Below the pieces are notes generated by a model. The model searched no databases. It saw only the letters and a program-made list of their open reading frames with translations, and was not told the DNA's origin. DNA of 64,000 bases from Trebouxia sp. TZW2008. Lineage: Eukaryota > Chlorophyta > Trebouxiophyceae > Trebouxiales > Trebouxiaceae. A program made the translations under genes and the position numbers. Shown in pieces: positions 1 to 10,791 of this stretch. The stretch spans positions 162,382-226,381 of the forward strand of contig BDIU01000052.1 in assembly GCA_002118135.1 (NCBI GenBank), written 5' to 3'. Every line of letters begins with the position of its first letter. Within the stretch, counting starts at the first letter, position 1.

Positions 1-182
1 ACTGCTGCTTTAGTAGGACTGTGTAGCCAAAGCGGTTTGTCACTTTCTGTTCAGACAGCTTATCAAATGTTTATAAAGTGGTCTTTGCTCATTTCTGCTG
101 CTTGTGCAGGACATGGTTCTCATCTGCAGTGCCAGTTTCTCTGCAGACAGCTGATCAGAGACTCATATCATCTGTGATGCAG

Positions 183-2837
183 GTGATGTGGCTAGAGACT
201 GCAGTGGCAGGCATTGGCCCGTTCAACCGTAAGTGGAAGGGCTTTGATGACAAAGGCGTCCCGTGAGTCATCCATTGTACCTGCTTGTGAATGCCTGGCA
301 GATATCCTCGCCCATCTGGGACATGCTTACACAATGCTGATTGTCTTCTTGTTCGCTTTCAAGCTGATGTATTTCTAGATCACTGGGTCTGCTGCAAGAC
401 CGATGTGCTTGAAAATTGTTTGATGAGCGCATCTAGCATGTGCACAGGCCTTGCTGTGCAGAGACTTTGGTCAAAGTGATTGTGATCCAACTTGCAATTT
501 TGCAGCGGATTTATGCGTGACTGCTTTGCAAATGTCAGTGGCCTGATGTCAGGCTTTTTTATGCAGGTTCTCAGAGGTGTACAAACCAGTGCCTGAGGAG
601 CTGAGCCATAGGTACAGAGATCTGCTACTGCAGTGCTACAACGTCAAGTCCCCTGTAATACAGGTAGGTATTCTGTTTGATGATCACTTTGCACACCCTA
701 TTGAATACTTGTCCCTTTTCTTCAGTGCAGCCTGTTGATTGTTGATGCCAAAAGCTGAATTGGATGTGTGTTTTTGATGCAGCCTGAAGGACCCTTTGAT
801 GTGACTGTAGTGAATCGGCAGTACCACAAAGGCCGCTCAATGGTGAACACTGCCAACATCATCACTAGCATGAAGGCCATGGACCAAGTCTCCAGCGTCA
901 AGTAAGTACTATCCACTTTGCTTCGCTTGCTTCCCGAGGTGCAGAATGTCAATGGTGCTTGGAAGTCGAAAAGGAGGTTTCAAAATCTCCCTGTGACACC
1001 ATGCTTTGCCTTTGACTCTGGTGCAGACCTACAGACACTAAGTCAATAGCGTGCTGAAGTTTACTGAGTAGAGAGCACACTGACATCACCACAGAAAGGC
1101 TTTGGGCAGAATTGTTTGCAGGCAGCTCATTTCTTGCAAGCACTTAGTTGGGTCATACAACTTCACAGGAAGGCGTTTAGATGACGGTGAAGATGCTGAT
1201 GCAGGCTGGTGTACATGGAGGAGCTGAGCTTTAAGGGGCAGCTGGAAGCCTTTGCCCAGGCCCAGGTGCTGGTCATGGGGCATGGCGCAGCCTTCACCAA
1301 CATCCTTTTTATGGCCCCTGTAAGCCCACTACTTCATGCTCATGTTCAGTCATTGGCGCATACATCAACTGCTGCTGGAAAATTCTGAAGCAACATCCTC
1401 TGCAGACGTCAGCAATGCAAATATCCTGAATGTGCAGGCCTTGCATACATGCAGTCCAGATGCTGACTGCATCAACATCCTGCCATCTGTGAGCACTCTT
1501 TCCCATGCTTGCCGCTTTCCTTCTACGCACCATATTTCAATGATGCATGCCTGCTTGTCGCCTACAGGGCTTATGGATCAGCTCTTTCAGTCTCCTGTCT
1601 CAGTATTATGCTTGCAGGGTATACGTGCCAGCTCCTTCAAGCTCCTGACTTGCCATTGTGGTGATGCAGAACAGCGTAGTGGTTGTGTACAACTGGATTC
1701 CTAGGTTTACAGAGAGCCAGATCTCTCCTCACAGCTGGATCACTGACTACATGAGGGACTTGTCTCTGCCCGTCAACTTTGTGGGCACCAGCACAGACAA
1801 CCGCCACCTTATTTTGCCACAGAAAGAGGTCAGCTTCGCTTACTAATCACTAAGTCATTCTAGCATGAGTGTCCGTGCTGCACATATCTGCTGATGTCAG
1901 ATCTAGGAGGGTTTCTGTCTATGAAGTCTCACTGACTGGTTCAAGTGTCTTTGCACATGCTTGGTAGCACGTTTCAAATCTCGTTCATGCTGGTGACTCA
2001 TGGAGCAATCCACCAAAGTGCGCAGACAACAGCTTTTTCTCCCAGACAACAGCTTTTTCTGATTTCATTCAGGTCTGAACATCGGTCTGTGGCTCACGAG
2101 TCTACTTCACTGAATGCCACTCATGATTGTATCACGTGACAATAAATCGCCCTTTGTTGTGCAACTGCTCCATGTGCGCTCAATCTCCCACGATCACTTC
2201 AGCACTTTATGCACAGTCTTGTATATGTTGTGAGCTCACCATCTTCAAGCCTTTCATTGCCTGTGATATGAGTTCTGACATGATCAACAGATCTTGTGAA
2301 AATTGCAACAAGAAAGCTGTAATGCCTGTATCACTGTTACACGTGACAACCAACTTTTCTGGGTGTTGCAGATGCTGATCAGCCAGCCTGAGTACAATTT
2401 GCTGAGCATCACTTGTTTGTCTCATGTTGCAGATGCTCATTAATCAGCCCAAGTGTAAGCTGCTGACCTTCATCTGATTTTGCTGTTGCAGATGCCAATC
2501 AATCAACCAGCCCAAATACAAGCTACTGATTTTCACTCCTTTCTGTGCTGTTGCAGACGTCAATCAATCAGCCCGACTAAACGCTCTTGACTTAACTTGT
2601 TTCTTATTGCCGCAGATGCTAATCAATCAGCCAGAGTACAAGATGCTGACCTTCACAGAGAAGCTGAATCTGCTAGAAGGAGGCATCTGCCCCAACAGAA
2701 CAGTCAAACTGGCGGGGTGCAATGAAATGATGCTCAACTTTGCTGTGGATTGGCGCCTCCTCGAGGATGCAATGAAAGTGGCTTTTGAGAACTTGCACCA
2801 CAGACACAGCGTCGTGTTAGATGGCACAGACCCTTGA
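183..2837 (+). CDS. GT61-like glycosyltransferase (DUF563), 3' part
   Basis: Supported exons are 183-262, 567-663, 783-901, 1205-1319, 1670-1828 and 2616-2837 (TGA at 2835-2837), all joining in phase; the 5' end lies before the window. The diagnostic stretch is in exon 4 (GHGAAFTNILFMAP), which corresponds to the HGAxxTN block of family GT61/DUF563 (plant xylosyl/arabinosyltransferases and EOGT), followed in exon 5 by VVVVYNWIPRF. Members are Golgi or ER lumenal type II membrane enzymes that add sugars to glycans or glycoproteins. The donor sugar cannot be told from this sequence and the N-terminal anchor is outside the window. The last exon encodes about 73 residues of weakly conserved C-terminus. 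It is preceded by four decayed copies of its own first bases, annotated separately. Family call fairly sure; substrate unknown. Confidence 0.72.
2366..2660 (+). repeat. Tandem array of decayed copies of a splice acceptor plus exon start
   Basis: Five copies of a 59-65 bp unit follow each other. Each begins with TTGCAG (CGCAG in the fifth) and then a version of ATGCTAATCAATCAGCC; the post-CAG bases start at 2372, 2433, 2492, 2557 and 2616. Only the fifth is the functional last exon of the GT61 gene. Copy 1 stays open for at least 16 codons, copy 2 meets a stop after about 14 codons, copy 3 has an insertion that shifts the frame, and copy 4 stops after seven codons. The repeated unit therefore spans the intron 3' end and the exon 5' end. 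Confidence 0.9.
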
Positions 2838-4110
2838 TGCAAGCTAAATTATATTTTGGCTGTAGCATGGCATTTGCAGCAAATGCTGTGGGTGCAATAT
2901 GGCATCGGCAGCATATGCTTTGGCCATACGCAGGCTACAAAACGCCACTGATAGCTTTGTGCTGCATTCTGATTGTCTCAGCTGATCTTTGAGGCAATTG
3001 GCCTCAGAATCTGACACAGAGAGCAAGAGCATTCCTGCTTGTCAACACTCCTTTGGAACTGTTGGTCGGCGCAGCAGCAAGGCCAGCTTAGAAAGCAATG
3101 GACCGCCACACAACTATAGGTAGTTGTATTCTGCGTACGTGTGTGCACCCAATTCTGCACACGTACTTTATTCCCAGCAGCAGTTTAATTTCTATTTCCC
3201 GCTTGTATGTCCATTCTGCATATCAGCAGCTTGCAGATTGTGTTGCTCAATAAGATTTGCTCAAGGGGTTAACATCCTACAAACCCCATTCCAAACATGC
3301 AAATTTCTCATGGTTCTTGTCAAAGCCAAGACATCACCATGGGGAAGTTGCTTAAACGCTAGACTGCTTGCTTTTCTTCCTGTTTGGTGTTCCTTTGATG
3401 TGTGAACTCAGCGTGCGCCCATTGCACCTTAGTCTAGTCTGTGGACCTAGCCTATTTCGAGGGCTCAATATTGAAAGCAGATACAGCATTGCTGCACTGT
3501 GAACTGCTGATCTTTGTTTGTCTGTTTGCAAGATATATTCCACGTATGACACCAGCGTGGCGCAGCTTATAGTGTGTGTTGTGAGTCGGTGGCACAGCAG
3601 ACCTGTTGACAAACGTTTCTGTGACAAGGCTTTGCCATGGCAATGTGTCAATGCTGCAATGCATGCATAGCTCCTGCTTATCTGCACCTACACATGGCAT
3701 TGTGTCAATGCCGCAATGCGTGCATTACGACAGCTCCTGCTTTGCATTTGCATCTACACACTTCTTGCACATGTGAGCTCATACTGAGACTTTGGTATCA
3801 GGCAGTACAACCCAAGGTTGCTTTCTTAGCAAAGACATCAAAGTGTCTAGACCTTGCATGACATCATACAAGCAGCTTGCAGGTCAAAGAAGGCCTCATG
3901 CATTACGGGATTGAGGATGGTGTTGCTGACATCAAATGCTGCAGCCGTTTTCATTGAGCAACAGAACCTCATCAAGCAATGTGTTCTGCAATTCCATAGT
4001 GCCTTCTTGACTTGGTCAAATCTGACTTTTGCATCTGCATATGCATTCTAACTTTTGCATTTGCATGGTGCATTGGCGACATGCTCGAACAGCGCGTGTA
4101 GTGCGAGGCT
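2838..4110. other. Intergenic region, no gene recognised
   Basis: This stretch separates the GT61 stop codon from the TMEM14/FAX gene. Short open frames on both strands lack recognisable motifs or consistent splice borders. It contains one diverged tandem duplication (about 3635-3775, annotated separately). The promoter and 5' end of the TMEM14/FAX gene probably lie in its last few hundred bases. Confidence 0.5.
3635..3775. repeat. Diverged tandem duplication of about 65 bp
   Basis: Two successive copies of a segment with the order TGTCAATGC(T/C)GCAATGC, GCATTA/GCATAG, AGCTCCTGCTT, CTACACA lie here. The second copy starts near 3695. The first reads ...ATAGCTCCTGCTTATCTG and the second ...GACAGCTCCTGCTTTGC. 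No coding role is apparent. Confidence 0.7.
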
Positions 4111-4587
4111 CACCATGCTGTCCCCGCTTGCGACAGGCAACACTGAGATCTGTCACAAGCATTGTCAACTGCTGGGAGCGGTCCGTGCAGACAGACGCAG
4201 GTCTCGTGGCTGCGCACCCATCCAGTGTCGCATCGAGCCAAGAACGCCAAAGCGCACGAAGGTGCATCCCAGCGTGAACGCTCCGCCATCGACCGATCGG
4301 CCACACCCACTTCGAACGCCGTCGTTCTGGCAAGTAATGCATACAGCAACTGGAGCTGGCAGCGTTGCAGGCGCAGGGACTCTTGCTTAAGCTGGTTTTG
4401 GTCCTGTCAGGTCGTACGAGGCGCCAGCTAACTATCACTCCCCACGCAACTACCACTCGCCACGCAGATACCACGCACCTATCCAGTATGGCCCAGCTAT
4501 AGGTCTGCCTGTTTGCGTGTACTCTCAACTTGACAGTACTACTTCTGTATACCTGGATCAAACATGCAGAGCAGTAGTTGTTTGCAG

Positions 4588-5948
4588 GCAGGCCAACAGG
4601 TCCAAAAGTGCCTAGCATCAATGCTGAGGCCGGCGGTCCAGGCAACAAAGGTGGATCTGGATTTGGGGGTCCAGGGGGCCGGGGTGGGGGTTCAGGGGGG
4701 TCTGGACCTGGTGGCAATGATGACTCATCAGATGGTGGTAGTCGAGGGCGGATGCAGCCTCTGACTATAGCCTTTGGTCTATTTGTTCTAGGTAATGCTT
4801 CATGAACCGTGTAGAAAAAAGGCAGCTTGCAGTGCGTACAAAACAGCAAGCTAGCTAGCAGCATTTCACAGATGACCATTTGAGTGGCGGTAACCACAAC
4901 ATCTCAGCTGATGCACCTTTGAGAGCCCTTCTTTGGCTGCATGTGCTGGTCATGACATATGTTGCAGTCAGTTGCTGTCCTTCTTTGCACTACAAGAACA
5001 GCAGCTCCCCCAACTCCGAGTCATGCTAGCAAATCCCTTGCATGAGTCAAACAGCTTGTGCTGGTTGCTGTTTGAGAATTGGCCTTCTTGGGCTGCTTTC
5101 AACCACACAAGTTCCCAATATCATGCTCAATGGCTTGCATATCCCTTTCTCTTCTTCTTACACAGCTTGTGTTGTAGTTGGCGGCATCATGGGGTACAAA
5201 AAGAAGCGCAGCAAAGACTCATTGATAGCCAGCAGCATCATTGCTGGCTTGATGCTGGTGTCCGCATTCCTTATGGGCAGGCCTGATACCACTTATGGGG
5301 TGCGCCTTGCTCTAGGTAAGCTTGCTGTAGCTTTGGAGTGCATGTTGCAGGTGCTTTGACACTGGAAGTTGGTTTGCAGAAACTTGCAGTGAGATGAGCT
5401 TGGTCTTGGTGAAGTTAGTGATCGTGACAGACAAGTGATGTTGTGCAATTTGTCTTGAGGCATTCTCAAAGCTTGCACATGAAGGAGCTTGACCTCAGTG
5501 ATGCTAGTGACTGCCGCATATATCTTCTTTCAGGGCAGGTCTGGCAGCAGCATGAGCTTGCTGTTCATCATGCTTGCTGCACCTTATCATGTTGATTGAA
5601 GGTGCTGTTGGGACACTAACTTTTGCTGTGCCGGAGATGCAAAGCAATTGCTGCTTTTTGTCATGTTGTTCCTCCATCTGCAGCCTGAATCTTATGTACA
5701 TTTCCACAGTAGGCATACATTCTGCATGGATCATGAGGGTCTAGCAGGCTTTCGCCTGCTATTGAAGTCATTTTGCTTCCAAAGTGACCTCAGCTGGCTG
5801 AGGCTGATTTTGTGCTGTTGCAGTGACAACAGGAGTTCTAGCAGCGTATATGGGCAAGGGTTACTGGGACAAACGAAAGGTCTTTCCGCAAGGAGTCTTG
5901 GCTGTCTTGTCAACAGTGATGACACTTGCGTATATTGGGTCTTTGTAG
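4588..5948 (+). CDS. TMEM14 / FAX-family fatty-acid exporter, plastid-type
   Basis: Three exons are well supported: 4588-4791, 5166-5315 and 5824-5948 (TAG at 5946-5948). They encode four hydrophobic segments in TMEM14 order: QPLTIAFGLFVLACVVVGG, an IASSIIAGLMLVSAFLMG segment, YGVRLALGVTTGVLAAY, and VLAVLSTVMTLAYIGSL. The YGVRLALG block is typical of Tmem14/UPF0136. A Gly/Asp/Ser-rich linker of about 35 residues precedes the first helix, as in plastid FAX proteins. In plants FAX1 sits in the inner chloroplast envelope and passes free fatty acids out of the plastid. The first exon is uncertain: a basic transit-peptide-like frame starts at ATG 4115 and there is a donor at 4334, but the phases do not join cleanly. 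Family call firm, plastid location inferred from the linker. Confidence 0.82.
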
Positions 5949-6630
5949 GCCCAAATCACAATGTGCAAACCACAGTATGGCAGGCTTTGCCTTGGCTGCA
6001 TTACGCTGCAATTACTTCTAGGCCATAAAGATTTGGTGCTGCTAGCCACATGCTGTGCACACCATGGCCCATACAGCACCTAAGTGAAATGTGCCCGCAC
6101 CAGTGCTAGTTGGCTTGCTGTGTACCTACAGACGGAGACCTTTTAAGTTATCTGCACACCTTATAGAATCCCTCAGTGCGCATTGACATCTCTACAAGGC
6201 GCACTTGGAAAGTGACAACGCTCATTCACAGCTAGTTGCCCTGACTGCAGTTCAGACTGATCGTTTCATTGCAACTACACGAATCTGGTTCAGCTTTCAA
6301 TGTCAGCATTATTCTGCATTGTCCCCGCTGACATTCAGGCACTCGCCCAGACCAGCTTTGCTGAGAAGAACAATGGCAATATGTAGTGTATTAGTGTGAT
6401 TTCAAGATTCAGAACACAGTGACAGTCTCTGCTGAAAAATGGGGGAAGCTCTCATGAAGGCAGATTGTATGGAGAGGAGCTGGCTGTGACAGCATGTTGC
6501 AGTGCCTTGTACATGTAGCACACGTTTCAAGCATGATCAGTCCTCTCATACACTTGAGGACTCCCCATACGCCGCACGACAACATTATAATAGCCATCTC
6601 TTTGTTGCTCAATTCGCTTCCTTCCCGGAG
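5949..6630. other. Convergent intergenic region
   Basis: This region lies between the 3' ends of the TMEM14/FAX gene (plus) and the L-galactose dehydrogenase gene (minus), so it should hold both 3' UTRs. I see no further gene, repeat or structured element in it. Confidence 0.5.
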
Positions 6631-9600
6631 TCATTCCTTATTATTCTCTGGTCGGCCAGATGGCCAGGTCAAATTCTTGATGGGTTGCAGCATCTTCTCA
6701 ACCTCTTGAAGGACTCTGTCCTCCTCTTGCTGCTTTTCAGATCGCACAAGGCCAAGCGCCTCTTTTGCTGCTTGGACATTACTTTGCACCTGCACACCAA
6801 GTAACAATCCGCCATAGTTGGAGAAAGCAATACTAAATCCAGGCGCGACTTTCAGTCTGAACACAATTGTGCACCTGCAAACTGTTCTTTTGCCACATGC
6901 AAGCAAGCCCGATAAACCATACCCTACCAAAAGGTTCAATGCAGCTGTTAACTTTGGCATCAATCAGACTTTGAGCAGCAGCAAGTTGTACAATTGCTTA
7001 ACAAGCGCTTAGGTGTGCGTGCCTCAAATACATCTGCAGTGCCATGCTCAAGCTGTTGCATCGGATGTAATGTGCACAACACATACAACTAGCTTTGCTT
7101 CCTGGACTTCCTTGACTTCCAACAATGTTTATCAAAAAGCTATTGCTTCTGGGCTGTCACCTCTTCAGGGCTAGACATGCCCACAAGGGTGACAGCAATG
7201 TCAGCGTCCACAGCGCTCTTGATGCTGTGCTTCAAAGCCAGCTTGGGCAGAGGCACTCCTTGCTGCTCAGCATGCTTTGCTGCCTCCATGCATGTGGCTT
7301 TCAAATGGTCAGGCGCAGGATTCCATTCTGCTGTACCCTACAATCACAGCCAGTGAAAAGCATGTTTGGCTGCTTTGATACAAATGAGTGTCAAACGGTC
7401 AGGCAAACGGTTCCCTGCATTCACAGCTGCCAAAAACCCCAGGAGATAGAATAGATTGTGACAGCAAGCTTGGGCAGAGGCACGCCCTGCTGCTCTGCAT
7501 GCTTTGCTGCCTCCATGCATGTGGCTTTCAAATGGTCAGGTGCAGGGTTCCGTTCTGCTGTGCCTTGCAACCATAGCTGTCAAGATACAGGGGATATGCA
7601 ATGAAACAAGTTCTTCGCCAATGGGCATCATAACGGGAGCCTCTGCAAGAATAGTGAGGGATTGACAGGGCATGGAACAGCTTATCCCACAAAGCATTGG
7701 TGCATTACTTCCCTGTGGCATGTGTTGCATGGGCTCCGCTTCTCATGCAGTACCTGATGTCATACACTCATTTTTAGTGTCTTTTCAGCTTCAATTTTGT
7801 GCCTGTGCTAGCATGTGTCAGTGGTCCCTGCTGTTGTTGCAATCTGTGTCATTACAAATTAATGACTCATCCTCCCGTTTTGTCCTCAACATGTGTAGTA
7901 TCGTTGCTTGGAGGCAATATTGTCGCTATCAGCATTGTCGTCACTGACTACTGATAGCTGTTAGGGTCATGAAAAGATACCTTTGTGGTCATGAGCCCCA
8001 TAGACATGGGTGACGCTGAGATGATGTCAACATCCTGCTCTTCAAGACATGCAATCAGTATCACTGCTGGCATCATCACCATGACGCAACATGTACCTTG
8101 GTGGTCATGAGACCCATGGACATGGGTGACGCTGAGATGATGCCCACACCCTGCTCCTTGAGGTAGGGCACCAGGCCTTGCAGAGAGTCATCATTCAGGC
8201 TATTGTGACAATAAGCCAAAATCACATCCACAGTGCCCTTTGGCAGCCTGCAACAACACCAACATGGTTCTGGACAAGATTGTCTGAAAGCAGATCGCTA
8301 CTTCTGCGGGGCAGCATTGCTCTTTGGGTACAGCACCAGACTTTGCAATGAGTCGTCATTTAGGCTATTGTGATAGTAGGCTAAAATCATTCACAGTCCC
8401 CTTGGGCAGCCTGAATCAGCAACAGAAAGGCTCTGAACAAACTTGTTTGGACACAGTGCTCTTCTTCTGGGTGCACACCCTTTTGTATTAGGTAGGACAC
8501 CAGGCCTTGCAGGGAAATATCAAGCTATATCAGGCTGTTATGGCATTGAGCCAAAATTGCATCCACAGTGGCAGCCTGCACACCAGCAGTGAACCAATGT
8601 GGGTTGCCACAGAGGAGGGATTTGGAAAACAACAAGTGTGCAAGGAGCCACTATTCAGGCTGTTGTGGCAAACGGCCAATGCCACATCCAAAGTCCCTTG
8701 TAGCAGCCTGCACAGCACTAGGTCACTTCAGTTGACCAGGTGCCGTGGGTTGCCACAGAGCAACTTCAAAACAACAGAAGGGAGGCATCAGCCAATTTTG
8801 CTGTAGCAGTCGGCCAAATTTATACCCACTACCCGTTTTGGCAGCCTGCACATTGGCAGTTGATCAGTTGCACACACGGTGACATTATTTCTGGACATGC
8901 GTAGAGGCGAATGTTTGACAAAGAATGCAGCAACAAAAAGCAGCATGAGCATTTAGCAAAAGCCTTTTTGTAGGTGGGTAGGGGCAGAAAATTGACAAGC
9001 AATGCAGCGACAGACAGCAAATGAACACCTGCCAAGCATTTTGCTGCATATGTGTAGATTCAGGCCTTTGAAAAGCAATGCAACAACAAAATCCAAGGTG
9101 CCAGCCAAGCAATGAGTTGTCTGTAGATGGCTAGGGGTAGCATCTTGGTATGGTGGTAGCAGACAGCAAAACGAGCATCCGTCAAGACTGTCACCGTTAA
9201 CAAGCATTAACAAACAGAAAGCAAGCTGTGCACCTGTCAAGGACTTTTTTGTATATGGGCAGAGGTAGGCCTGTGATGCCAATGTGGCGGATGAGCCCTT
9301 CCTCCTTCAGTTTCACTAACTCTGGAATAGTCTCCTCCACAATCTGCAGCAGCGGAGGGGAATCAAGGAGATTCACTTTGCCAACAGGCAGGACTCCATG
9401 CGAGATGTTCAACTACGTACAAAAACTTTGCATAAGTCATCTGTTGTCTGCAGCTATGGATTGCAAACGCAATTTGTGAGTGAGCACAAATTGTTCTGCA
9501 AAATCTGCTGCAATAGAATGTAAAATCAATGTGCCAATGATATGAACATTGTTTCTCCTCTGCAATCTGCAGCAGTGGTGGAGCAGTGGTTGGGTAGGAC

Positions 9601-10791
9601 ACATATGGACATAGGCACCTTGTTATGAAGGATATAGGAACTGCCTCACACACCTGATCTAAACTTCTAAACTCGATGTCATGACATTGGAAAATGTCCA
9701 CGTAGTCCACTTGCAGCCTCTCCATTGACTCTTTCAGCCCCTCTGAAAACAAACAGGCACATGGAAATGATCACCAAACCCTGGAGCAAGCACTGGACAG
9801 GTGGACGCATATGTGGCAAAAGCATCTGCGACGGCAGTGTCGAACAGGCTGACATGCACAACCTGATTTTCAAAGCATCTACTGATCATCAAATCAGTTT
9901 GTATACAGGAGTAGAAATACTGCAGAAATTGAACCTGTCTCCCCAGGCTGCAGGCATAGTTTGCATGACTGTCCCGCGGCATTATATCACTTTTGTAACG
10001 CACCAAAAAGGGATCATTGAGCCTCCAAGACAAACCAAACATATCACTGCTTGGCTGGAACCAAAACATAGCGAGGCACAGGCTCAAAGATGTGCTGCTG
10101 ACATTACATCACAGGGCTAGATTGAGCGTGAATGGCATCAGTACCTCGCACTCTCTCTGCACTGAAGTCAAACAAGTTTGGCCCATATCGACCAAATTTG
10201 GTTGCCAGCACAACCTCATTGCGAGGCAACTCTTGCAAGCCTTTTCCAAGCCTCTGCAAATACACCAAGATGTGTTCAGTAGAGGCAAAGCGTTTTACCA
10301 AACCAAGACCAACAGCTCATGTGCGGGTGTTGCATCTGCCAACACTGAGGCATGGGGTTTTTAGTTGCTTACAATTTCTGAAAGGCCTTCTCCATAGAAA
10401 GGGGAGCTGTCAAAGTAGTTGATGCCTTGCTTGAAAGCTTCGTGCACCGTGGCAATGGCCTTTGATTCACTGATGTCCTGCATCACCGTCAATTGTGACT
10501 CTCACCCACGACACGCGCTGCATCAAGCGCACTGCCACTGCCGGGGGAGTCTGATCTTACCCCGTATATCGCTCCCAGTGGCGATGCACCGAAGCCGAGC
10601 GCGCATACATCATAGCCAGTGGACCCAAGTGGAGTCCTGGGCAGTGCAGACGCTGCGCAAGTTGTCTGCTTCCTGGAGCGGCAGCTCTGCACACCCGCAC
10701 ATTGGCGAGGCCGTTGCAGAGGGCTCACCAAGCCTGGCGGCGCCAGACGACACGCACGCAATCCGGGCACTGTAGCAGAAGATTGCAACAT
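6631..10791 (-). CDS. L-galactose dehydrogenase (aldo-keto reductase)
   Basis: Eight exons: 10561-10791, 10373-10477, 10145-10253, 9654-9742, 9234-9343, 8097-8247, 7161-7337, 6631-6789; joined they give 376 residues in one frame. The enzyme oxidises L-galactose to L-galactono-1,4-lactone with NAD in the plant-type (Smirnoff-Wheeler) ascorbate pathway. Landmarks in order are PLGSTGYDVCALGFGASPLG, GINYFDSSPFYG (catalytic Asp and Tyr), VVLATKFGRY (Lys), DYVDIFQCHDIEF (His), IRHIGITGLPL, GVGIISASPMSMG and the C-terminal NLTWPSG, all closely matching plant L-GalDH. The plant enzyme is about 320 residues; here about 55 Arg/Ser/Pro-rich residues precede the domain (start chosen at ATG 10791), so plastid or mitochondrial targeting is possible, whereas the plant enzyme is cytosolic. 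The introns contain several arrays of exon-border copies. Confidence 0.93.
7240..7570 (-). repeat. Exon 7 of L-galactose dehydrogenase and two upstream partial copies
   Basis: The first 100 or so bases of exon 7 (7240-7342, including the acceptor) are repeated at 7467-7570 with only about eight differences in 104 bases by eye. A much more decayed third copy lies between at about 7372-7435. The near-identical copy keeps an open frame, but its acceptor has become TTGCAAGGC, which no longer gives an AG in the right phase. Both extra copies lie in the intron between exons 6 and 7. Confidence 0.88.
7974..8045 (-). repeat. Decayed copy of the exon 6 donor border (L-galactose dehydrogenase)
   Basis: This segment repeats the last ~70 bases of exon 6 (functional border at 8097). 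Shared blocks include GTGGTCATGAG and GACATGGGTGACGCTGAG on the plus strand. The copy sits 116 bp downstream of the functional exon end in the direction of transcription, and its coding continuation is disrupted. Confidence 0.8.
8300..8850 (-). repeat. Tandem array of four decayed copies of the exon 6 acceptor border
   Basis: Positions equivalent to the exon 6 start (functional at 8247) recur at 8410, 8575, 8707 and 8845, marked by the plus-strand string GCAGCCTG. Spacing is 163, 165, 132 and 138 bp. Each copy also carries degraded versions of the following exon bases (for example AGGCTATTGTGA, GCCAAAAT and CATCCACAGTG). Frameshifts and substitutions make them unlikely to be used as exons. 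Confidence 0.85.
8870..9275 (-). repeat. Tandem array of decayed copies of the exon 5 donor border
   Basis: The functional exon 5 end at 9234 is followed, in the direction of transcription, by repeated versions of the last ~40 exon bases plus the start of the intron. The copies lie near 9172, 9099, 9026 and 8947, with a fainter one near 8885. Spacing is 59-79 bp. Examples on the plus strand are CACCTGCCAAGCATTTTGC and TTTTTGTAGGTGGGTAGGGG against the functional CACCTGTCAAGGACTTTTTT. The intronic part (AATGCAACAACAAAA-like) is repeated too. Confidence 0.8.
9540..9590 (-). repeat. Decayed copy of the exon 5 acceptor border
   Basis: The plus-strand string TCTCCTCTGCAATCTGCAGC with its flanks resembles the functional exon 5 start (CTCCTCCACAATCTGCAGC near 9343). 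It lies about 215 bp upstream in the intron between exons 4 and 5. One copy only, weaker than the other arrays. Confidence 0.6.

Noticed and set aside
2372..2615. Mutually exclusive alternative exons in the GT61 gene
   Set aside because: Copies 2-4 have early stops or frameshifts and none is followed by a donor at the right place, so present use as exons is unlikely without cDNA evidence.
4016..4897. Long minus-strand frame with Pro-rich sequence (293 codons)
   Set aside because: It is the antisense of the Gly-rich linker and first exon of the TMEM14/FAX gene; no domain and no splice logic of its own.
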